This document shows, one piece after another, positions 16,760 through 25,339 of a stretch of 36,004 nt of DNA (position 1 is the stretch's first letter; each line of letters starts with the position of its first letter). Made by a program: the position numbers and the translations under genes. The notes below the pieces were generated by a model. That model saw only the letters and a program-made list of their open reading frames with translations, searched no databases and was not told the origin of the DNA. The stretch spans positions 1-36,004 of the forward strand of contig JAABNQ010000035.1 in the NCBI GenBank assembly GCA_009928435.1, read 5' to 3'. The DNA comes from Bacillus sp. HF117_J1_D. Its GTDB lineage: Bacteria > Bacillota > Bacilli > Bacillales > Bacillaceae_C.

Positions 16760-16897
16760 ATACCACATACTATAGTAAATGGGACACCAGCTGCAACTGG
16801 TATCCCGACATACGGCTACACTGCATGAAGTGCAGTGGCCCGATCAGAAGAAATGGCTCTCCTTACTGGCCATAGCAAGGGAGAGTTATTTCTTTTT
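16760..16897 (+). ncRNA. Putative type I antitoxin RNA with three hairpins
   Basis: Starting a few bases after the TATAAT box, this ~140-base segment holds three well-formed hairpins: GGGACACCAG with CTGGTATCCC (16781-16806), CACTGCA with TGCAGTG (16819-16837), and CTCTCCTT with AAGGGAGAG (16857-16885), the last followed by TTATTTCTTTTT. That is promoter, structured body and terminator without a convincing reading frame. The 3' end overlaps the last ~12 bases of the toxin frame and, through the toxin mRNA's 3' region, could pair along its whole length, like RatA with txpA in B. subtilis. Function inferred. Confidence 0.6.
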
Positions 16898-16984
16898 ATG
16901 TAGAGAAATAACTACGGCGATCACTGATACGATGAGGCTTGAGAACATTATCATCAAGACTATTGCTTCGTATAAGCTTACCAT
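16886..16984 (-). CDS. Holin-like small membrane toxin (type I toxin-antitoxin)
   Basis: A 32-residue peptide beginning MVSLYEAIVLMIMFSS and ending in LHKKK. It has one hydrophobic transmembrane helix (about residues 8-27), few charges, and a basic tail. This matches the short 'putative holin-like toxin' family (Hol_Tox) of Bacillales, whose members typically read M..YEAL..M..FG.fI..l..y..KK. Such peptides insert in the membrane and depolarise it. A strong GGGGAGGT site lies 7 bp before the ATG, partly sequestered in a hairpin with the upstream CUUCCUC. A minus-strand extended -10 promoter lies about 70 bp upstream. A convergent structured RNA is encoded opposite its 3' end. Too short for usual gene finders. 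Family good, activity inferred. Confidence 0.75.
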   Translation of the reverse strand: MVSLYEAIVLMIMFSSLIVSVIAVVISLHKKK

Positions 16985-17051
16985 CAGCGTTACCTCCCCT
17001 CTATAGAGGAAGTGGCCGCTGCCCACCCTGCTTATGTAGCTGTATGCCTGT

Positions 17052-17060
17052 ATTATAGCA
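17052..17060 (-). promoter_or_regulatory. Extended -10 promoter of the toxin gene
   Basis: On the minus strand TGCTATAAT (17060-17052) is an extended -10 element; no good -35 is seen. It gives a 5' untranslated region of about 60 bases that contains the Shine-Dalgarno-sequestering stem at 16992-17013. Confidence 0.6.
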
Positions 17061-17186
17061 TAATCGACAGAATGTTTTTGAAAATCTTCATTTTATTGAA
17101 CGAATTGTTCACTTAATGAATAACCTTTCGCCCATCGGTGAGAGGCCTCTTTTTTTCCTAATAGCGGTACGAAAAATTTCGGGGAG

Positions 17187-17221
17187 TGGCAGGCATGATC
17201 AGCCTGCCAAAATATTTGGCA
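17187..17221. other. Overlapping mutually exclusive hairpins after ytqB
   Basis: TGGCAGGC (17187-17194) pairs with GCCTGCCA (17202-17209). The final TGCCA of that stem is also the start of TGCCAAA, which pairs with TTTGGCA (17215-17221). Only one stem can form at a time. On the minus strand this lies just behind the ytqB stop, in the place of a terminator, although no U-run follows directly. Confidence 0.4.
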
Positions 17222-17230
17222 TATTTTTTA

Positions 17231-17803
17231 TCATTTTTTCTCAAACGCCAGCAGAAAAGGCGGGTTGTTTTTCTGATTGATAAAGCCGTATTGAAGTACG
17301 TTCACCTTTGATTGGTCCAAATTTTCGGCATACTCCATAAGCTGATCACGTTCATAAGCTCCTTCATCATGCCCAGGGTAAATGACAAGTCCCAGAATGC
17401 CTCCTTTAGCGAGGATTCTAATCACCTGGTCAATGGCAGCAATCGTCGTATGCGGCTTCGTTACGATCGATTTATCTCCACCTGGCAAATATCCAAGGTT
17501 GAACATGGCTCCTTGGATGTTCCCATGATATTTGGCAGGTATTGATTCCTCAAGCTTCTCATGTCCCTTTTGAAATAGCGTTACCCTTTCTGCCACATTA
17601 TTTTTTATTAAAAGCTCTTCTGTCTGTATAATGGCTTGGTGCTGGATGTCGAAACCAAAAACATGTCCTTTTTCACCGACAAGCTCGGCTAGATATAAAG
17701 TGTCATGCCCGTTGCCGATAGTCCCGTCAATTGCCATACCGCCGGGTCTGACTACTCTTTGCATAAGGGAACGGGAATATGAAAGAACACCCTCAATATT
17801 CAT
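17231..17803 (-). CDS. mnmM: tRNA (mnm5s2U34) methyltransferase, MnmM (YtqB)
   Basis: A 190-residue Rossmann-fold SAM-dependent methyltransferase of the YtqB family. The SAM-binding glycine-rich loop is DGTIGNGHDT (residues 26-35), and FNLGYLPGGDKS (101-112) is the family hallmark. YtqB was identified in B. subtilis as MnmM, which methylates nm5s2U to mnm5s2U at the wobble position of tRNAs. The start at 17803 is chosen for the GAGGAGGT site just before it. The frame extends upstream to 17866, but those codons lack support. Gene order next to ytzC and leuS matches B. subtilis. It lies alone on the minus strand, facing the toxin locus. Confidence 0.9.
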   Translation of the reverse strand: MNIEGVLSYSRSLMQRVVRPGGMAIDGTIGNGHDTLYLAELVGEKGHVFGFDIQHQAIIQTEELLIKNNVAERVTLFQKGHEKLEESIPAKYHGNIQGAMFNLGYLPGGDKSIVTKPHTTIAAIDQVIRILAKGGILGLVIYPGHDEGAYERDQLMEYAENLDQSKVNVLQYGFINQKNNPPFLLAFEKK

Positions 17804-17917
17804 CCCAAAATACCTCCTCATAATCATACGGAAAATTGTATCATAACTGTCTTGAAATAAGTACAAACTAAGATTGCCTGGCTACAAAGCTGAGCCACTG
17901 GAGAAGGGGAGGATGAC

Positions 17918-18208
17918 GTGACTACTCGGCAATCCATTGACAATTTCATTAATCGCTGTGAATCAGTGATTCTTTTTGCAGAGGAACAGTATGAAGAAGG
18001 CAACCGTCAGGAGCATTACCATGATGTGGATTATAGCGAAGCGATGATGGATCTAGAAACAATGCTTCAGCAGCTCCATAAAATGACCGCAAGTGCGAAT
18101 GCGCAGCAACGCGAGCAGCTCCACCGGGTACGTCTAAAGATACAGCAGCTCCAAAATAAAATGATTCTCCTGAATCACGATAGGCCGCTATATAGCACAT
18201 GGCACTGA
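17918..18208 (+). CDS. ytzC: YtzC family protein (DUF2524)
   Basis: A 96-residue hydrophilic, helical protein starting with GTG at 17918 behind GGGGAGGA. The N-terminal TTRQSIDNFINRCESVILFAEEQY and the C-terminal SANAQQREQLHRVRLKIQQLQNKM are characteristic of YtzC/DUF2524 and suggest a coiled coil (roughly residues 45-85). No catalytic motif, signal peptide or membrane segment is seen. Function unknown. It sits between divergent mnmM and the leuS T-box, as in B. subtilis, and ends in its own strong terminator. Confidence 0.85.
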   Translation: MTTRQSIDNFINRCESVILFAEEQYEEGNRQEHYHDVDYSEAMMDLETMLQQLHKMTASANAQQREQLHRVRLKIQQLQNKMILLNHDRPLYSTWH

Positions 18209-18210
18209 TA

Positions 18211-18240
18211 AGGGACAGGGAAAACCTGTCTCTTTTTTTG
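18211..18240 (+). terminator. Terminator of ytzC
   Basis: GGGACAGG (18212-18219) pairs with CCTGTCTC (18225-18232), followed by seven T. Confidence 0.88.
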
Positions 18241-18294
18241 TAATCAGTGACCTCTAGATACTGATGGTTCGCGGGTCAGGGCTTCAATATAGAC

Positions 18295-18323
18295 TTGAAA
18301 ATATGTCTAAAATTGTCTACAAT
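18295..18323 (+). promoter_or_regulatory. leuS: leuS promoter
   Basis: TTGAAA at 18295-18300, a 17-bp spacer and TACAAT at 18318-18323. It lies just upstream of the T-box leader. Confidence 0.75.
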
Positions 18324-18349
18324 GGGGAATAAAGGACTTAATATACAAA

Positions 18350-18612
18350 ACGGTTAAAAGGATCAGTAATGGTGCCATCCTGTTTCAGAGAGTCGGCGGG
18401 AGGTGGAAGCCGGCCAGGACCATCATGAACTCCCCTTTCATTCTGCAGGTGTGAAGGAATAGATCCGAAAGCAATGATCAATCTTGTAATACTTGCCGTA
18501 TTCTGCGTTAAAGAATAATGAAGTGAGTGGTCTATGCACTAAATTGGGTGGTACCGCGGGAGAAAGCAACCTTCCGTCCCAGGAGTTTTCTCGGGGATGG
18601 GAGGTTTTTTAA
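18350..18612 (+). promoter_or_regulatory. leuS: Leucine T-box riboswitch controlling leuS
   Basis: The leader begins with stem I, which holds AGAGAGTCGGCGGGAGGTGG. The specifier codon is CTC (18430-18432) after GAA, decoding leucine. The conserved T-box TGGGTGGTACCGCG lies at 18545-18558, and its TGGT (18549-18552) can pair with the ACCA end of uncharged tRNA-Leu. The attenuator stem, AACCTTCCGTCCC (18568-18580) with GGGATGGGAGGTT, ends in six T. Uncharged tRNA-Leu should promote readthrough into leuS. Confidence 0.95.
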
Positions 18613-18636
18613 TTGAAAAAGTCAGGAGGTTTCTTC

Positions 18637-21051
18637 ATGGGTTACAGCCATAAGGAATTGGAACAAAAATGGCAACAATATTGGGAAGAAAATAAAACAT
18701 TCAAAACAAATACGGATGAAGCTAAAGAAAAATTTTATGCACTTGATATGTTTCCGTATCCTTCGGGATCCGGACTTCATGTTGGGCATCCAAAAGGATA
18801 TACAGCATCTGATATTCTTGCGAGAATGAAACGAATGCAGGGTTACAACGTACTTCACCCTATGGGATGGGATGCTTTCGGCCTCCCGGCAGAGCAGTAT
18901 GCTATCGATACAGGAAATGATCCGGCAGAGTTCACTCAGCACAATATCAATATATTCCGCCGCCAGATTAAATCTCTCGGATTTTCTTATGACTGGGACA
19001 GGGAGGTCAATACTACAGATCCGGACTATTACAAATGGACACAATGGATTTTTGTCAAGTTGTTTGAACATGGTCTCGCTTATGTGGACGAAGTGCCGGT
19101 CAACTGGTGTCCGGCTTTAGGAACCGTTCTTGCTAATGAAGAAGTCATTGATGGAAAAAGTGAACGCGGCGGACATCCCGTTGAACGCCGTCCGATGAAG
19201 CAATGGATTTTAAGGATTACGAAATATGCAGACCGTCTTCTTGAAGACTTGGAAGATTTAGATTGGCCTGAAAGCATCAAAGACATGCAAAGAAACTGGA
19301 TTGGCCGTTCCGAAGGAGCGGAAGTCACTTTTGCCATTGACGGGCATCCTGAAACTTTTACTGTATTTACGACAAGACCTGATACGCTATTTGGAGCAAC
19401 CTATGCTGTTCTTGCTCCTGAGCATCCATTTGTGGCAAAAATCACAACGTCTGAGCAACAGACTCATGTGAATGCTTATATTGACCAAGTTAAGTCAAAA
19501 AGCGATTTAGAAAGAACAGATCTTGCGAAAGATAAAACAGGTGTATTTACAGGCGCATATGCCATTAACCCGGTTAACGGTGATAAAATTCCAATCTGGA
19601 TTGCCGATTACGTATTAATGAGCTATGGAACTGGAGCCATTATGGCTGTACCTGCACATGATGAGCGAGATTATGAATTTGCGAAAAAGTTTGGCTTAGA
19701 GATTAAAGAAGTTGTGTCCGGAGGAAATGTTGCGGAAGAAGCGTATGTTGGCGATGGTCCGCATGTAAACTCAGGATTTTTGGATGGAATGGATAAAGAC
19801 GAGGCGATCACCAAAATGATCGACTGGCTTGAAAAAGAAGGCTGCGGCACGAAAAAGGTAACATACCGCTTGAGAGATTGGTTGTTCAGCCGCCAACGCT
19901 ATTGGGGAGAGCCAATTCCGATTATTCATTGGGAAGACGGTACAATGACAGCAGTACCGGAAGACCAACTGCCGCTGATTTTGCCTGAAACAGACGAAGT
20001 GAAACCTTCAGGAACTGGTGAGTCACCACTTGCCAATATTACAGACTGGTTGCATGTAGAGGACCCCGAAACAGGCAAAAAAGGCCGTCGGGAAACAAAC
20101 ACGATGCCGCAATGGGCTGGAAGCTGCTGGTATTTCCTAAGATTTATCGATCCTCATAATTCCAAGGAACTTGCAGATAAAGAATTATTGAAAGAATGGC
20201 TTCCGATTGATATTTATATCGGCGGGGCAGAGCATGCGGTTCTTCATTTGCTTTACGCACGTTTCTGGCATAAGTTTCTATATGATATTGGGGTTGTGCC
20301 GACAAAAGAGCCATTCCAAAAGCTCTTTAACCAAGGGATGATCCTCGGAGAAAATCATGAAAAAATGAGTAAATCCAAAGGGAATGTAGTTAATCCGGAT
20401 GATATCATTGAAAGTCATGGTGCAGATACATTGCGTCTCTATGAAATGTTCATGGGGCCGCCAGAAGCTTCAGCATCCTGGTCTACGACCGGATTGGACG
20501 GAGCGCGCCGCTTCTTGGATAGAATTTGGCGTTTGTTAGTAACAGATGATGACAGCTTGAGTGATAAAGTACAAGAGGTCACAGGCGGAGAACTTGAAAG
20601 AGTGTATCATCAAACAGTTAAGAAAGTAACGGAAGACTGTGAGGCAATGCATTTTAATACAGCTATTTCACAACTCATGGTCTTTATCAATGAAGCGTAT
20701 AAAGCGGAAGTTCTTCCGAAGCAATATATTGAAGGCTTTGTCAAAATGCTTTCTCCGATTGCTCCACATATTGCTGAAGAGCTGTGGGCTAAACTTGGTT
20801 ATGAGGGATCAGTGGCTTATGAAGCTTGGCCTCAATATGACAAAACCAAGCTCGTCTCAGATGAAGTGGAGATCGTCGTTCAGGTCAACGGCAAAGTTCG
20901 TACCAAACTTCTCGTTTCTCGTGAAGCAAGCAAAGAAGAGCTGGAAGAAATCGCCTTAAATGATGACAAAATCAAATCAGCTATCGACGGAAAAACAATC
21001 CGAAAAGTCATTGCGGTTCCAAGCAAACTTGTGAATGTTGTGGCAAATTAA
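18637..21051 (+). CDS. leuS: Leucyl-tRNA synthetase
   Basis: An 804-residue class Ia aminoacyl-tRNA synthetase charging tRNA-Leu. The HIGH-type signature is HVGH at residues 48-51 in [15 protein letters not shown]. The CP1 editing domain follows the N half with the threonine-rich [12 protein letters not shown] and the [15 protein letters not shown] segment. KMSKS is at 576-580. The C-terminal anticodon-binding and leucine-specific region ends in [10 protein letters not shown]. Length equals the B. subtilis enzyme (804). The start at 18637 has AGGAGGT; the frame extends to a TTG at 18613, but that lies in the attenuator. Controlled by the upstream T-box. High confidence. Confidence 0.98.
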   Translation: MGYSHKELEQKWQQYWEENKTFKTNTDEAKEKFYALDMFPYPSGSGLHVGHPKGYTASDILARMKRMQGYNVLHPMGWDAFGLPAEQYAIDTGNDPAEFTQHNINIFRRQIKSLGFSYDWDREVNTTDPDYYKWTQWIFVKLFEHGLAYVDEVPVNWCPALGTVLANEEVIDGKSERGGHPVERRPMKQWILRITKYADRLLEDLEDLDWPESIKDMQRNWIGRSEGAEVTFAIDGHPETFTVFTTRPDTLFGATYAVLAPEHPFVAKITTSEQQTHVNAYIDQVKSKSDLERTDLAKDKTGVFTGAYAINPVNGDKIPIWIADYVLMSYGTGAIMAVPAHDERDYEFAKKFGLEIKEVVSGGNVAEEAYVGDGPHVNSGFLDGMDKDEAITKMIDWLEKEGCGTKKVTYRLRDWLFSRQRYWGEPIPIIHWEDGTMTAVPEDQLPLILPETDEVKPSGTGESPLANITDWLHVEDPETGKKGRRETNTMPQWAGSCWYFLRFIDPHNSKELADKELLKEWLPIDIYIGGAEHAVLHLLYARFWHKFLYDIGVVPTKEPFQKLFNQGMILGENHEKMSKSKGNVVNPDDIIESHGADTLRLYEMFMGPPEASASWSTTGLDGARRFLDRIWRLLVTDDDSLSDKVQEVTGGELERVYHQTVKKVTEDCEAMHFNTAISQLMVFINEAYKAEVLPKQYIEGFVKMLSPIAPHIAEELWAKLGYEGSVAYEAWPQYDKTKLVSDEVEIVVQVNGKVRTKLLVSREASKEELEEIALNDDKIKSAIDGKTIRKVIAVPSKLVNVVAN

Positions 21052-21061
21052 TAAGTGAGTG

Positions 21062-21096
21062 AAATCAGTCGCCTATCATTGATTTGGCGGCTGATT
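21062..21096 (+). terminator. Hairpin after leuS
   Basis: AAATCAGTCGCC (21063-21074) pairs with GGCGGCTGATTT (21086-21097) with one mismatch. There is no U-run, so it may stabilise the mRNA end or terminate weakly. Confidence 0.45.
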
Positions 21097-21228
21097 TGCT
21101 ATGTTACTATCATAAAATTGCCGTTTATTTACAAAGCTCTCCCAAAGCCAACTTTTGAAAGTTTTTTTATAGAGACTGGAGATGCTTTGTTATAATGGAA
21201 ATGTTAATTTCAACGAAAGGTGATAGTG

Positions 21229-21546
21229 ATGGAAATTAAAACAATAACACCTGATGAGGTCAAATCAAAGCTGGAAAATGACGAAACTTTATATTTGGTA
21301 GACGTACGTGAAGATGAAGAAGTAGCCGAAGGGAAGATTCCAGAAGCGGTACATATTCGAATGGGCGAAATTCCGGAGTATCTGGATTTCTTTGACAAAG
21401 AAAATGAATATATTATGATATGCAGATCTGGTGGCCGCAGCTATAAAGTATGCAAATATCTAATGGCTAATGATTATAACAATGTCGTGAATATGACCGG
21501 TGGTATGCTTGCCTGGACAGGGGAAACAAAGCCAAAACACTCATAG
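21229..21546 (+). CDS. ytwF: Single-domain rhodanese-like protein
   Basis: A 105-residue cytosolic protein made of one rhodanese domain. LVDVREDEEVAEGKIPEAVHI is the N-terminal rhodanese signature, and the active loop is CRSGGRS with the persulfide-forming Cys65, followed by the C-terminal MTGGMLAW. Single-domain rhodaneses carry sulfane sulfur for sulfur transfer or detoxification; the acceptor is unknown. Start at 21229, with AAAGGTGAT before it, is preferred over the in-frame GTG at 21220. The position after leuS agrees with B. subtilis ytwF. No terminator is obvious before the next small gene. Confidence 0.92.
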   Translation: MEIKTITPDEVKSKLENDETLYLVDVREDEEVAEGKIPEAVHIRMGEIPEYLDFFDKENEYIMICRSGGRSYKVCKYLMANDYNNVVNMTGGMLAWTGETKPKHS

Positions 21547-21625
21547 TCCTTGTTGAAGGTTTTGAATTGTATTAAAAATGAGATAAAAGGCCATGCTAAA
21601 TAGTAAAAACGGAGAGGTGTGGCCT

Positions 21626-21808
21626 ATGGTGCAGGTCAAGTTGTTCGATTGCGAGCATGAACAGGACCTGGAGGAGGAAATCAACCAGTTTCTAAGCGAT
21701 TTAGAGCACAAACAGGTAGTGGACATTAAATATAATATTGCCGTCCTGAGGGAAGCGGAAGATGAACAAATATACTGTTTCAGTGCTATGGTTCTGTATA
21801 TTAGATAA
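21626..21808 (+). CDS. cse60: Sporulation protein Cse60
   Basis: A 60-residue acidic protein (MVQVKLFDCEHEQDLEEEIN, then KQVVDIKYNIAV) of the Cse60/YteV family, which is made in the mother cell during sporulation. Length equals the family (about 60). No enzymatic motif, and the molecular role is unknown. GGAGAGGTG precedes the ATG at 21626. Upstream, GTATT...CATGCTAAAT weakly resembles a sigma-E promoter (-35 ATA, -10 CATACANT). Followed by a good terminator. Family assignment from sequence memory. Confidence 0.85.
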   Translation: MVQVKLFDCEHEQDLEEEINQFLSDLEHKQVVDIKYNIAVLREAEDEQIYCFSAMVLYIR

Positions 21809-21840
21809 GGGACTTCCGATTTTGGAAGCCCCTCTTTATT
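21807..21840 (+). terminator. Terminator of cse60
   Basis: GGGACTTCC (21809-21817) pairs with GGAAGCCCC (21824-21832), one mismatch, followed by TCTTTATTTT. Confidence 0.75.
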
Positions 21841-21897
21841 TTGAGTAAGGCAAGTCATGAATTAAAGTTTTTCTGTCAAAACATACCGCATATAAAA

Positions 21898-22010
21898 ATA
21901 CTGTCCGGGGTCTGGAGAATACTATTCAAAATTTAAAAATACTATCCCAACTCCGATCATACTATCCAGAATATCAAGAATACTGTCCGCATATGAAGAA
22001 ATACTGTCCG
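21898..22010. repeat. Six-copy ~20.5-bp phased tandem repeat, core ATACTRTCC
   Basis: The core ATACTGTCC/ATACTATCC (once ATACTATTC) begins at 21898, 21919, 21939, 21959, 21980 and 22001, with spacings of 21, 20, 20, 21 and 21. The 11-12 bases between cores vary, although CCGCATATRA recurs. A degenerate partial unit (ATACCGCATATA) precedes the array. It fills the gap between cse60 and ytfP, ending 18 bp before the ytfP stop codon. The spacing equals two helical turns, so all cores face one side of the DNA. Confidence 0.85.
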
Positions 22011-22027
22011 AAGTGAGACATATCCTC

Positions 22028-23293
22028 TTATTGTTTACTGAATTCTGCACTATTACTTCCAGCCAGTCGTCCAGTGACAAGGGCGGCGGTGATATTATAT
22101 CCGCCAGTGTAGCCATAAATATCCAGTATTTCCCCGCAGAAATAAAGTCCTGGCATCTTTTTGGATGCCAATGTTTTAGGCTCGATTTCCTTAACGGAGA
22201 CGCCCCCTCCGGTCACAAATGCTTTATCCAGTGGCAATGTCCCATTAACATTGAAGCGGAATTGCTTGCATAGTTTTGAAAAATTCCTTAGTTTTTCAGT
22301 TGAGACAGTGGAACAAGGAGAGGAAGGGTCAATATGACTGCGTTCGAGCAGAAAAAGCAAATAGCGTTCAGGCAGTAGCCCTTTCAGCGAATTTTTGATT
22401 GCTTTCTTTGGCTCCTTTTTCATGTCTCCCTGTATTTTTTGAAAAAGCTCCTCCTGTCCTATTGTCGGCAAGGCATCAAGATTCATGACAACCTCTTTTG
22501 AATTCCACTTTTTCATTGCTTTTACAACAAATTGGCTGCAGCGCAACACTGCAGGGCCCGAAATGCCTAAATGTGTAAAAATCATATCCATTTGATGTGT
22601 GATGATTGGTCTTCCTTTTGGGTTCAGGACACTGAGTGCGATATCTCTTAAAGAGAGCCCCTGAAGGGTTTTTTCTTTGATAAAAGATTCATTGGAAGTG
22701 AGCGGTACTTCGGTCGGAAACAGTTCTGTAATTGTATGGCCGGCCTTTTGGGCCCATGGATAGCCGTCACCTGTAGAGCCGGTTTGTGGAACGGATTTTC
22801 CTCCAACAGCAACCACGACGGTGCGGCCTTCTATTGTTTCGCCATTTTCAAGCAAAACACCTACTGTGCGGCCTTGATCAAACAGAACGTCTTGAACAGG
22901 GCAGTTTGTTCGGACTTTAACGCCAAGGTCAGTCATATATGACAAAAGGGCATCAACAACAGATTGCGCCTTGTTTGAAACTGGAAACATCCGCCCGTGA
23001 TCTTCTTCCTTGAGCTCAATTCCGAGATTTTCAAAGAAACGGATAATATCTTCATTGTTAAAGACAGAAAATGCACCATATAAAAAACGTCCATTTCCTG
23101 GAATATGGCGGATGATTTCATCTATCGGGAGACGGTTCGTTACATTACATCTCCCGCCTCCGGAGATCGCAAGCTTTCTGCCTAATTTATTTCCCTTATC
23201 GATCAGCAAGACGTTTGCTTTTTTCTCAGCCGCAGCAATAGCTGCCATCAATCCAGAGGGCCCCCCGCCGATGACAATGACATCATAAATCAT
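22028..23293 (-). CDS. ytfP: HI0933/BaiN-family FAD-dependent oxidoreductase
   Basis: A 421-residue flavoprotein. The N-terminal FAD dinucleotide site is [14 protein letters not shown] (glycines from residue 9). [16 protein letters not shown] is the HI0933 hallmark, and a C-terminal [17 protein letters not shown] segment, as in the family, completes the FAD site. Members reduce unsaturated or keto substrates (for example BaiN in bile acid metabolism), but the Bacillus YtfP substrate is unknown. The start at 23293 (ATG) has AAGGTG nine bases upstream; an in-frame GTG twelve bases earlier is possible. Its 3' end abuts the tandem repeat array. Single-gene minus-strand unit, divergent from murJ. 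Confidence 0.9.
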   Translation of the reverse strand: MIYDVIVIGGGPSGLMAAIAAAEKKANVLLIDKGNKLGRKLAISGGGRCNVTNRLPIDEIIRHIPGNGRFLYGAFSVFNNEDIIRFFENLGIELKEEDHGRMFPVSNKAQSVVDALLSYMTDLGVKVRTNCPVQDVLFDQGRTVGVLLENGETIEGRTVVVAVGGKSVPQTGSTGDGYPWAQKAGHTITELFPTEVPLTSNESFIKEKTLQGLSLRDIALSVLNPKGRPIITHQMDMIFTHLGISGPAVLRCSQFVVKAMKKWNSKEVVMNLDALPTIGQEELFQKIQGDMKKEPKKAIKNSLKGLLPERYLLFLLERSHIDPSSPCSTVSTEKLRNFSKLCKQFRFNVNGTLPLDKAFVTGGGVSVKEIEPKTLASKKMPGLYFCGEILDIYGYTGGYNITAALVTGRLAGSNSAEFSKQ

Positions 23294-23551
23294 TTCATTC
23301 AACACCTTAATTTGCTTTTAATCACTTCATTTTAAAATGCTGTTAATGTAAAAGCAAATGCGAACTGAAATCGAGGGATGGTTTATCTGAAAAAAGTGCC
23401 CATTATTACTGTTGTTTTTAAAAATATAGAAAGCTATTTTTCTCGCTTGAGAATAATCATAGAATGATCACAATTGGATAATTATACGAAAATAGAGCAT
23501 AATCGTACATGGAAATGGAGTTAAATGGGAATTGTAGAACAAATCGGTGCA

Positions 23552-23580
23552 TTGTCAAAAGCAGTCGTTAACTGTAAACT
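23552..23580 (+). promoter_or_regulatory. murJ: Putative murJ promoter
   Basis: TTGTCA (23552-23557), 17-bp spacer, TAAACT (23575-23580). It lies in the 376-bp gap between ytfP and murJ, which otherwise holds no gene that I can see, and is about 90 bp before the start codon. Confidence 0.5.
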
Positions 23581-23669
23581 AGTACAGGGGAGTTTTATCG
23601 AGTGTGTTTTCGAATACATACGGAATCGGATATTCCTTTAAAAATAAACAACGGAGAGTCAGAAATTGA

Positions 23670-25292
23670 ATGTCATCTAAATTAATTCGAGGAACCTTTA
23701 TATTAACGCTTGGCACCATCTTATCCAAAGTTTTGGGACTTCTATATGTGATCCCGTTTTATAGAATCATTGGCGGGGCAGAACAAGCTGCTTTGTATCA
23801 GTTCGGATATGTACCGTATACAATTTTTATCAGTATTGCGACAGCAGGAATCCCGCTTGCCGTTTCGAAATATATCGCAAAATATAATACGCTCGAAGAA
23901 TATGCGGTGGGGCGAAAGCTTTTTCGTTCCGGCATCTATGTCATGCTTGCTACAGGGGTTGTGTCTTTTCTAGCCATGTACGGGCTTGCTCCATGGCTAG
24001 CAGAGCTTGTGTTAAAAGGTGTAGACACAAAACACAGCTACACTGCTGCTGATGTTGCCACTGTCATCAGAGCTGTCAGCTTTGCGTTATTGATCATCCC
24101 GGTCATGAGTTTGATCAGGGGTTTTTTCCAAGGCCATCAATCAATGGGACCTTCGGCTGTTTCAACCGTTTTGGAACAGTTAGCCAGGATTATTTTTCTT
24201 CTGGCTGGTGCTTATATTGTGCTGTATGTCCTAGGTGGCAATATTGTCACGGCCATCAGTGTAGCGACTTTTGCGGCGTTTATCGGAGGTCTGGCGAGCC
24301 TGCTTGTTCTATTATGGTATTGGTATAAGCGGAAGCCGGGGCTTGACGAGCTTCTAATAAAAGATAAGGGGACACTGGATATCTCCTTGCCTGACATGTA
24401 CAAGGAAATTATTGTATATGCATTTCCATTCGTAATGGTTGGTATCGCCAATCCGCTTTTTCAATTTATTGACCAAATCACTTTTACAAGGGCGATGGCG
24501 GAAGCTGGAAAGGCTGCAGGAGCGTTAGATGCATTGGGAATATTGAATATGACGACACATAAGCTTGTCATCATCCCAGTTTCGTTGGCAACGGCCTTTG
24601 CATTGACAATCGTACCACTTGTAACAGAGTCTTATGTTAAAAATGATAGAACTTTGATGTTTCGCCAATTGGATCAGACGTTCCAAGTATTATTGTTCAT
24701 TACGATGCCGGCAGCAATCGGGCTTGCCCTTTTAGCGGAACCGATGTACACCATGTTTTATGAATTCGATGAATTTGGAGCCCATGTGCTCCGTGTATAT
24801 GCGCCGGTGGCTATCCTATTTGCATTGTACTCCGTAACTGCGGCGATCTTGCAGGGGATTAATGAACAGCGGTTTACCGTTCTGAGCTTGTTGACCGGAA
24901 TCCTTGTCAAATTGACATTTAATATCCCATTAATCAAGCTTTTTGCTACAGAGGGAGCTATTTATGCAACTGCACTCGGGTACGGTGTAGCCATTGTAAT
25001 TAATATTATTGTCATTAAAAAATTCGCTTACTATCCATTCAAGCTCGTTTATAGAAGAACGTTGCTCATCGTTATTTTTAATGTGATGATGGCAATTCCG
25101 GTATATGTTATTTATAAAGGTTTGTTATTGTTCTTGACGCCAGAATCTACTTTCCAATCTATTGTCATTATTGCGATTTGTGCCGGGGCTGGTGGAATCA
25201 TTTATGCTTATCTTGGCTTAAAATCAGGGCTGGCGGACAGACTGTTTGGAACGAGGCTTCAAAAGGTCAAGCAAAAGCTGCGAATCTCTTAA
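23670..25292 (+). CDS. murJ: Lipid II flippase MurJ (YtgP), MOP superfamily
   Basis: A 540-residue polytopic membrane protein with about 14 hydrophobic segments, of the MOP/PST exporter superfamily. The start RGTFILTLGTILSKVLGLLY and the conserved PLAVSKYIAKYN and LIRGFFQGHQSMGP segments are typical of YtgP/SpoVB-type proteins. B. subtilis YtgP was shown to be MurJ, a lipid II flippase for cell-wall synthesis, partly redundant with AmJ; SpoVB is a sporulation paralogue. Length and sequence favour YtgP. GGAGAG lies about ten bases before the ATG. A strong terminator follows. Family very sure, choice of YtgP over SpoVB likely. Confidence 0.88.
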   Translation: MSSKLIRGTFILTLGTILSKVLGLLYVIPFYRIIGGAEQAALYQFGYVPYTIFISIATAGIPLAVSKYIAKYNTLEEYAVGRKLFRSGIYVMLATGVVSFLAMYGLAPWLAELVLKGVDTKHSYTAADVATVIRAVSFALLIIPVMSLIRGFFQGHQSMGPSAVSTVLEQLARIIFLLAGAYIVLYVLGGNIVTAISVATFAAFIGGLASLLVLLWYWYKRKPGLDELLIKDKGTLDISLPDMYKEIIVYAFPFVMVGIANPLFQFIDQITFTRAMAEAGKAAGALDALGILNMTTHKLVIIPVSLATAFALTIVPLVTESYVKNDRTLMFRQLDQTFQVLLFITMPAAIGLALLAEPMYTMFYEFDEFGAHVLRVYAPVAILFALYSVTAAILQGINEQRFTVLSLLTGILVKLTFNIPLIKLFATEGAIYATALGYGVAIVINIIVIKKFAYYPFKLVYRRTLLIVIFNVMMAIPVYVIYKGLLLFLTPESTFQSIVIIAICAGAGGIIYAYLGLKSGLADRLFGTRLQKVKQKLRIS

Positions 25293-25299
25293 CAAATAT

Positions 25300-25334
25300 A
25301 AAAAAGAGGCTGCGGGGGAGCGCCTCTTTTTTTC
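25300..25334 (+). terminator. Terminator between murJ and the convergent small gene
   Basis: AAAAAGAGGC (25301-25310) pairs with GCCTCTTTTTTT (25322-25333). The A-run and T-run make it bidirectional. Confidence 0.9.
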
Positions 25335-25339
25335 ATACT

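Noticed and set aside
16779-17006. 75-codon plus-strand ORF opposite the toxin
   Set aside because: No start signals; the segment is better explained by hairpin RNA on this strand and the toxin gene on the other.
18622-19071. 149-codon minus-strand ORF opposite the leuS start
   Set aside because: Antisense shadow of leuS, crosses the T-box attenuator and has no start signals.
21898-22010. CRISPR array
   Set aside because: Cores are 9 bp with 11-12-bp gaps, far too short for CRISPR repeats and spacers, and no cas genes are present.
21922-22116. 64-codon minus-strand ORF across the tandem repeat
   Set aside because: The 20-21-bp units are not all multiples of three and the frame merely runs from inside ytfP into the repeat; no ribosome site.
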